Shown here: one piece after another, positions 23,210-28,150 of the stretch | Position numbering within the stretch: the first letter of the stretch is position 1 | Layout: each line of letters begins with the position of its first letter | Assembly: GCA_947071285.1 (NCBI GenBank) | Contig: CAMTFK010000036.1 | Span: forward strand, 1-28,150 | From: an uncultured Bacteroides sp. | GTDB lineage: Bacteria > Bacteroidota > Bacteroidia > Bacteroidales > Bacteroidaceae | Reading direction: 5' to 3' | Length of the DNA stretch: 28,150 bases | The notes under the pieces: generated by a model | Databases searched by the model: none | What the model was told of the DNA's origin: nothing | What the model saw: the letters and a program-made list of their open reading frames with translations, nothing else | Made by a program: the position numbers and the translations under genes

Positions 23210-24769
23210 ATGAAGAAGAATTTCCAAAGACTATTATTTAGTTTGTCAATCATGTTAGTAACTCTGCCGGCGGTTACGGCTTTAGCTGGTAATGCTGCCT
23301 CCGGCAAACAGAAAAAAGAGAAAACGACAGAATCGGCCTTAGGTGTGAAACCTATTACCGGTACTTGGATAAACCTGGCATATAAAGATGTTCGTAATAA
23401 ATATACGAATCCACAAAACTTCGATAATACAGACCCGGAGTTGTGGAAAGCTAAAGTGCGCGAACTGTCGGCTATGGGCATCGAATATCTGGTATTCATG
23501 GAAGTGGCCAATGAAGGCAAAGCCTATTATCCTTCTAAGATGATGCCCTGGTGTTATGATAAAAATAAGCAAAGCCCTGTAGAAGCCATTCTTGATGAGG
23601 CTGCCCGGCATAATATGAAGATTTTTATGAGTACCGGATGGGCAAAGGATCAGGATGATAATTTGCTGGACCCTGCTATCAAGGAACGCCAACTGCGGAT
23701 AATGGAGGAGTTGGCAGCTCTTTATAAGAATCATAAAGCCTTCTACGGCTGGTATTTACCGGTAGAAGATTGCCTTTGCCCCATTTTTGCAGAGCATGCC
23801 GTGCAATCAGCTAATGCATTGACTGAAAAAGCTAAGGCGCTGACTCCCGGCAAGAAAACCTTGATTTCACCTTATGGCATCGGACTCTCTGAATTTGATA
23901 ATCCGGAGTATGAGAAACAAATGGCAAAACTGAAAGTCGATATCATTGCCTATCAGGATGAAGTGGGCTGTGTGCGCGATCAATTTATGTTGCCTCGCTT
24001 AAAGAAGACCTGGCAACGGTTGCGCGACATTCATAATCGCCTGAACATCGAGATGTGGGCTAATTGTGAGACTTTCACCTGGGAACAAGGAACCAATGAC
24101 CGTACTTCCGCTTTAATTCCGGCTGCTTATCCGCGTCTCTTGTCCCAGCAGGTGGCGGCTTCTGCGGGGGGAGTGGATAAGATTATTTCCTTTATGATCT
24201 GTGGTATCATTGAAAATCCGGAATCCGGCTATCAGTTAGGACAGCCGATAGGCTCCAACAAGGTGTATAATGACTACATGGACTGGAAGAACGGGACGGA
24301 ATACTGGCAATTGGTTGAAGCTGCCTTGATGGAAAGGTTGACCAACGGGGCAACAACGGAAATGATGCTTGGCAAAGCTGATTTGAAGGCATTGCTGGAT
24401 GGCAAAGTAGCCGAAGAGGATAGTAAGGACACCCGTTGGGTGAAATTTGAAAAAGGCTATCACGAGTTTGTGGTGGACTTGCAGAAAAAGACTAAGCTTC
24501 AAAAAGCTATGCTTCGGATGTTAAACTATAATTTAGAAGAAATAGGAATGCCGCTGAAAGTCTACCTGTTCACTTCGCTGGATGGAAAAGAATATAACCT
24601 GGCTTCCATCAAGGACGCTCCTCACTTCCCGAACAACAAACATGATGCATGGATTGAAAATATCCTGTTTGACGGTTTAGATGAGAATGTGCGTTATGTG
24701 AAGGTGGCTTTTGATGCTCCGCAACAGGTGTATATAGATGAATTTTTTGTTAATCCGGTAATCAGATAA
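23210..24769 (+). CDS. DUF4434-type exported protein with C-terminal discoidin-like domain
   Basis: A 519-residue protein with a type I signal (cleavage near ALAGN, residue 26). Residues about 46-360 form the DUF4434-type barrel: ITGTWINLAY at the start, then YGWYLPVED (Glu186) and WANCETF (Glu287), the same two glutamates seen in the four other copies. Residues about 400-519 look like an F5/8 (discoidin) or DUF5109-type beta-sandwich (VDLQKKTKLQKAMLRM, PLKVYLFTSLDGKEYN, RYVKVAFDAP), a likely carbohydrate-binding module. The domain order is reversed relative to the copies at 11605 and 19439, where the binding module is N-terminal. It lies 67 bases after the permease and 13 bases before the GH27 gene. 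Confidence 0.75.
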   Translation: MKKNFQRLLFSLSIMLVTLPAVTALAGNAASGKQKKEKTTESALGVKPITGTWINLAYKDVRNKYTNPQNFDNTDPELWKAKVRELSAMGIEYLVFMEVANEGKAYYPSKMMPWCYDKNKQSPVEAILDEAARHNMKIFMSTGWAKDQDDNLLDPAIKERQLRIMEELAALYKNHKAFYGWYLPVEDCLCPIFAEHAVQSANALTEKAKALTPGKKTLISPYGIGLSEFDNPEYEKQMAKLKVDIIAYQDEVGCVRDQFMLPRLKKTWQRLRDIHNRLNIEMWANCETFTWEQGTNDRTSALIPAAYPRLLSQQVAASAGGVDKIISFMICGIIENPESGYQLGQPIGSNKVYNDYMDWKNGTEYWQLVEAALMERLTNGATTEMMLGKADLKALLDGKVAEEDSKDTRWVKFEKGYHEFVVDLQKKTKLQKAMLRMLNYNLEEIGMPLKVYLFTSLDGKEYNLASIKDAPHFPNNKHDAWIENILFDGLDENVRYVKVAFDAPQQVYIDEFFVNPVIR

Positions 24770-24782
24770 AAAGGCTTGTCTT

Positions 24783-26771
24783 ATGAAAACAGGGAACTAT
24801 ATAATCATATTTCTTTTGGCAAGCATGTGGCTTGTCTGTTCCTGCGACAACAGACCGAAGCAGGAAGTCTGGCTGGAAGAAATCTACCGGGACTCTTGCT
24901 TTGTTCAGGACTGGGGAATTCCTCAGATAAACCAATCTGTAGTGTGGACTCCGCTCAAAGTGAATGGAGTTACGTATGAACACGGTATCGGTGCCCATTC
25001 CATTAGCCGTATGTTGTATGACTTGGGCGGTGATGCTGTTTCCATTTCCGGATTGGTGGGAGCGGATGATAACAATATGTATGCCTGCAAACTGCAATTC
25101 AAGATTATCGGCGACAAAAAGGAACTGTGGAAAAGCGGTGTGATGCAGAAAGGTGATGCGGTCAAAGAATTTAATGTCAATCTGTCCGGCGTTGATAAGG
25201 TTCTGCTATTGGTAGAAGAGTGTGGCGACGGTATCATGTACGATCACGCCGATTGGCTGAATGTGAAGTTTGTGACCCGTGGAGAGATAACACCGATTCC
25301 TGCCTGGCCGAAACCGGTGGCAAAGGAAAAATATATTCTGACTCCAAAAGCTCCTGAAACTCCGCAGATCAATAATCCTATGGTTTATGGAGCCCGACCG
25401 GGAAATCCGTTCCTGATGGCAATAATGGCAACCGGCAACCGTCCGATGACGTATGAAGTATCAGGACTTCCTGATGGACTGAAGCTGGACCCTGCAACCG
25501 GACTTATCACGGGTAAAGTAAATGCCGGAGGAGATTATAAAGTACTCCTGAAAGCTGCGAATGATAAAGGAACGGCGGAGAAAGAGATTACCCTGAAGAT
25601 AGGAGAGCAGATTGCACTGACCCCTCCGATGGGCTGGAATAGCTGGAATTGCTGGGGACTCTCCGTAGACGATGAAAAAGTGCGTGAAGCAGCTCGTATG
25701 ATGAATGAAAAGCTACAGGCATATGGGTGGACCTATGTGAATATCGATGACGGCTGGGAAGCTGCCGAGCGTACAAAGCAGGGAGAACTGCTTGCTAACG
25801 AGAAATTTCCGGACTTTAAAGGATTGTCTGACTATATCCATTCCCTGGGATTGAAGTTCGGTATTTATTCTTCACCGGGACCGACTACTTGTGGAGATTA
25901 CCTGGGAAGTTATCAGCATGAAGAAATAGATGCCCGGACTTGGGGAGAATGGGGAGTCGATTATCTTAAATACGACCATTGCGGTTATCATGCAGTTCAG
26001 GAGAACTCGGAAGAAAAAACTATTCAGGAACCCTATATCGTCATGCGTAAGGCATTGGATAAAGTGGACCGGGATATCGTGTACTGTGTGGGTTATGGTG
26101 CACCCAATGTCTGGAATTGGGCAAAAGAAGCCGGTGGTGACTTATGGCGCACCACCCGTGACATCACGGACGAGTGGAATGTGGTGACGGCTATCGGATG
26201 TTTTCAGGATGTTTGTGCCCAAGCCACTGCTCCGGGCAGCTATAATGATCCTGATATGCTGGTGGTAGGAAAACTGGGTAAGGCCTGGAGGGAGAAGGTT
26301 CACGAATCGGCTTTGACTCCTGATGAACAGTACTCTCACATTTCCTTGTGGTGCATTCTTTCCGCTCCGCTATTGATTGGTTGTGATATGTCCGATATAG
26401 ACGATTTTACTTTAAATTTGTTGACGAACAGTGAAGTGATTGCCGTCAATCAGGACCCTTTGGTAGCTCCTGCCACGAAATTGCCGACCGACAACGGACA
26501 GATATGGTATAAGGAATTACATGACGGTTCGTATGCAGTCGGATTTTTTCAGATTGATCCTTATTTTATCCTGTGGGACCAGGATGAGGCTGAAGCTATT
26601 CAGATGAAGACATATGATTTGGGATTGGTTCTGAAACAGTTGGGGATTACAGGCAAAGCGTCCGTTCGTGATTTGTGGCGGCAAAAAGATTTAGGAGAAT
26701 ATGAAGGGGAATTCCGGACACAGGTTCCCTATCATGGAGTCTCTTTGGTGAAAATAACTCCTGTGAAATAG
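24783..26771 (+). CDS. GH27 alpha-galactosidase-like lipoprotein with NPCBM domain
   Basis: A 662-residue lipoprotein (VCSC, Cys21). Residues about 28-165 are an NPCBM module (VNGVTYEHGIGAHSISRMLYDLGG ... in two short blocks), residues about 195-273 a putative Ig (He_PIG) domain (GLPDGLKLDPATGLITG), and residues about 279-660 a GH27 barrel. Family marks: LTPPMGWNSWNCWG, YVNIDDGWE, FGIYSSPG, YLKYDHCG with nucleophile Asp398, WRTTRDITDEW with acid/base Asp460, and SAPLLIGCDM. GH27 retaining enzymes release terminal alpha-galactose, alpha-N-acetylgalactosamine or beta-arabinopyranose. As a cell-envelope exo-enzyme it would trim side chains. It is the last gene of the rightward run and is followed by a strong hairpin. 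Confidence 0.93.
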   Translation: MKTGNYIIIFLLASMWLVCSCDNRPKQEVWLEEIYRDSCFVQDWGIPQINQSVVWTPLKVNGVTYEHGIGAHSISRMLYDLGGDAVSISGLVGADDNNMYACKLQFKIIGDKKELWKSGVMQKGDAVKEFNVNLSGVDKVLLLVEECGDGIMYDHADWLNVKFVTRGEITPIPAWPKPVAKEKYILTPKAPETPQINNPMVYGARPGNPFLMAIMATGNRPMTYEVSGLPDGLKLDPATGLITGKVNAGGDYKVLLKAANDKGTAEKEITLKIGEQIALTPPMGWNSWNCWGLSVDDEKVREAARMMNEKLQAYGWTYVNIDDGWEAAERTKQGELLANEKFPDFKGLSDYIHSLGLKFGIYSSPGPTTCGDYLGSYQHEEIDARTWGEWGVDYLKYDHCGYHAVQENSEEKTIQEPYIVMRKALDKVDRDIVYCVGYGAPNVWNWAKEAGGDLWRTTRDITDEWNVVTAIGCFQDVCAQATAPGSYNDPDMLVVGKLGKAWREKVHESALTPDEQYSHISLWCILSAPLLIGCDMSDIDDFTLNLLTNSEVIAVNQDPLVAPATKLPTDNGQIWYKELHDGSYAVGFFQIDPYFILWDQDEAEAIQMKTYDLGLVLKQLGITGKASVRDLWRQKDLGEYEGEFRTQVPYHGVSLVKITPVK

Positions 26772-26802
26772 AGTATAGCAAAGTTAACAGAATCACTTTT
26801 GT

Positions 26803-26857
26803 AGATAAAAGAAAAACTGTCTCACGCAAACGCCGTGAGACAGTTTTTCTTTTATCT
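26803..26857. terminator. Bidirectional terminator, 24-bp perfect hairpin
   Basis: Bases 26803-26826 and 26834-26857 are perfect reverse complements over 24 bp with a 7-base loop (CAAACGC). The core is CTGTCTCACG / CGTGAGACAG flanked by A-rich and T-rich arms, so a U-run follows the core hairpin on both strands. It lies between the convergent GH27 gene and the minus-strand susD-like gene and should stop transcription from both sides. Confidence 0.93.
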
Positions 26858-26886
26858 GAATAGATGTTCTTTATAAACAGTATTTA

Positions 26887-28150
26887 TCAGTTCGACAACT
26901 CCGGATTCGCCGCAATCGCCTCTCTTGGAATCTGAATCGTATAGCGTTGGTCATCTTGTTCCAACACATAGGTTCCTCCTTTGAGAACTTTCTCGATGCG
27001 TGGGCGGGTTGTGCGGCGCAGGTCGAACCAGCGGTGTCCTTCGAAAGCGAGTTCACGTTTACGCTCGTCCAGAATTTCTTCTATCAATGCCTCTTTAGTC
27101 ATTGCATTGACGGCGGTAGCTTTGGCAGCATATGCCTCCGGTGTATAGCGTTTCTCCATTAACTCCAGCAAACGGGTGCGTGCCTGAAGCAGTTTATCCG
27201 ATTGTGCTGCCGCTTCTGCTGAGTTCAGATACATTTCGCCTACACGGAAAGAGCAACGGAAATCATCCTTTCCACTCTTCTGACTAAGACGGTAACCGTT
27301 CTTGTCAGCCGGTTTGAAGTAAGCATCCAGACGCAAATCTCCTTCTCCGTATGAAGACGCTAAAGCTTCGGACAGAACGGCCGCCTGCGTATAGTTGGAG
27401 GACATGCCGCGCTCCAAAGCTGTAATATTCTCTACGGACTGGTAGTTGTTTGGCAGAATGAACGCTTCGTTATTGAAATCTTCCAGTGTATTCTTTTCGG
27501 CAAGTACAGCTTCGGCAGCTTTATACGCATCGTCCCATTGTCCCATATATAGATATACACGGGCACGGAGAGCCTTTACGGATAAGGTGGTGAAACGGTA
27601 AGAGAATTTCTGTTCCCAGGATTCCTTATTAATCAGTTTTTCAGCTTCATTGATATCTGAGAGTACAGCCTCGTAAATCTGTGCAACCGTATTCTTCTTC
27701 AGGATTTCGTTGATATCGCTGTTCAGCTTCAACGGCACTGCTTTCGTTTCTAACGCTCCCGGACGGGTATAAGGCTGTCCGTAAAGGTTTACCAACAAGA
27801 AATGCATGTAGGCACGGAGCAGATAACACTCACCAATTAATTGGTTGATATCTTCTTCGCTTCCTTCGTTGATTGAGTTCCGTTCCTCCATGGTATAGTT
27901 CACAGTGAACATGATGGTGTAGAAGTTCTTCCATTCAAAGGAAGTAGTCTGCCCCGGAGCACTGAAATCATCCCAACACTCAATTTTTCCGTAACGGTCC
28001 TGTTCCCAGCTATCATCTTTTACATACAGTTCATCGGAACGGAAGCAAGCCAGTCCTCTGGCATCGGGAACATTCTTGTAGGATGTGGCAATCAGCGCTC
28101 TGTACTCAGCTAAGGTCTGGGGTATCACTTTTCCCGTAGGCTGGATATCC
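26887..28150 (-). CDS. SusD-like lipoprotein, 5'-truncated by window edge
   Basis: The stop is at 26887-26889 and the frame stays open to the last base of the window, giving 421 residues of a RagB/SusD protein without its N terminus. The visible part starts DIQPTGKVIPQTLAEYRAL, the usual sequence just after the lipid cysteine of one SusD subgroup; the GTG at 28126-28128 is internal, not a start. Later marks are ECYLLRAYMHFLLVNLYGQPY, RVYLYMGQWDDAYKAAEAVL, RVGEMYLNSAEAAAQ and KRELAFEGHRWFDLRRTTRP. It is only distantly like the SusD at 8527. The orientation means its susC lies beyond the right edge, as part of a separate PUL convergent with this one. Confidence 0.95.
   Translation of the reverse strand, partial: DIQPTGKVIPQTLAEYRALIATSYKNVPDARGLACFRSDELYVKDDSWEQDRYGKIECWDDFSAPGQTTSFEWKNFYTIMFTVNYTMEERNSINEGSEEDINQLIGECYLLRAYMHFLLVNLYGQPYTRPGALETKAVPLKLNSDINEILKKNTVAQIYEAVLSDINEAEKLINKESWEQKFSYRFTTLSVKALRARVYLYMGQWDDAYKAAEAVLAEKNTLEDFNNEAFILPNNYQSVENITALERGMSSNYTQAAVLSEALASSYGEGDLRLDAYFKPADKNGYRLSQKSGKDDFRCSFRVGEMYLNSAEAAAQSDKLLQARTRLLELMEKRYTPEAYAAKATAVNAMTKEALIEEILDERKRELAFEGHRWFDLRRTTRPRIEKVLKGGTYVLEQDDQRYTIQIPREAIAANPELSN

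Noticed and set aside
28126..28128. GTG as start of the minus-strand SusD
   Set aside because: The frame continues upstream to the window edge with typical SusD sequence (DIQPTGK), so the codon is an internal valine.

Overview
The window looks like a piece of a Bacteroides (or close Bacteroidales) genome. Supporting signs are a SusC/SusD pair, many lipoproteins and exported enzymes, weak Shine-Dalgarno sequences, and gene order typical of a polysaccharide utilization locus (PUL). The left end is not genomic: bases 1-43 are an Illumina Nextera i5 adapter, so true sequence begins near base 44 and whatever lies upstream (including any regulator) is missing.

Layout. Eighteen genes run rightward from 66 to 26771. 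(1) 66-5366: a Tat-signal DUF4434-type protein, a sugar-porter MFS transporter, an exported ADP-ribosylglycohydrolase (ARH)-family lipoprotein and a cytoplasmic AGE-family epimerase. (2) 5404-11535: SusC, SusD and a third lipoprotein, closed by a strong intrinsic terminator at 11559-11590. (3) 11605-21058: a tightly packed run of exported enzymes: DUF4434-type lipoprotein, glycerophosphodiester phosphodiesterase-like protein, metallophosphoesterase, another DUF4434-type protein, SGNH/CE2-like esterase, second ARH-family protein and another DUF4434-type lipoprotein (the last two overlap by 4 bp). (4) 21203-26771: ribokinase, DMT/GRP-type sugar permease, a fifth DUF4434-type protein and a GH27 alpha-galactosidase-like lipoprotein. 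A 24-bp perfect hairpin follows, then a convergent, 5'-truncated SusD-like gene on the minus strand, which belongs to a different locus. No gene-free stretch exceeds 300 bases; the longest are 21059-21202 (144 bases, with three 21-bp-spaced repeats) and 26772-26886 (115 bases, the terminator). I saw no tRNA, rRNA, CRISPR array, integrase or IS element, and no convincing Bacteroides promoter (TTTG / TAnnTTTG) in the gaps.

How the genes may work together (inference). The SusCD complex would import an oligosaccharide. Five putative TIM-barrel DUF4434 enzymes, two ARH-family proteins, two phosphoesterases, a CE2-like esterase and a GH27 enzyme would trim it at the surface and in the periplasm. 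Two inner-membrane sugar transporters, an epimerase and a ribokinase would handle the released sugars. ARH-family proteins plus ribokinase plus a GRP-like permease suggest a ribose (ribofuranoside) component; the two phosphoesterases suggest phosphodiester links; GH27 suggests alpha-galactose. A phosphodiester-containing, ribose- and galactose-bearing glycan (capsular or teichoic-acid-like) is a testable guess, not a conclusion. The most novel content is the set of five divergent DUF4434-type proteins sharing one invariant pair of glutamates.
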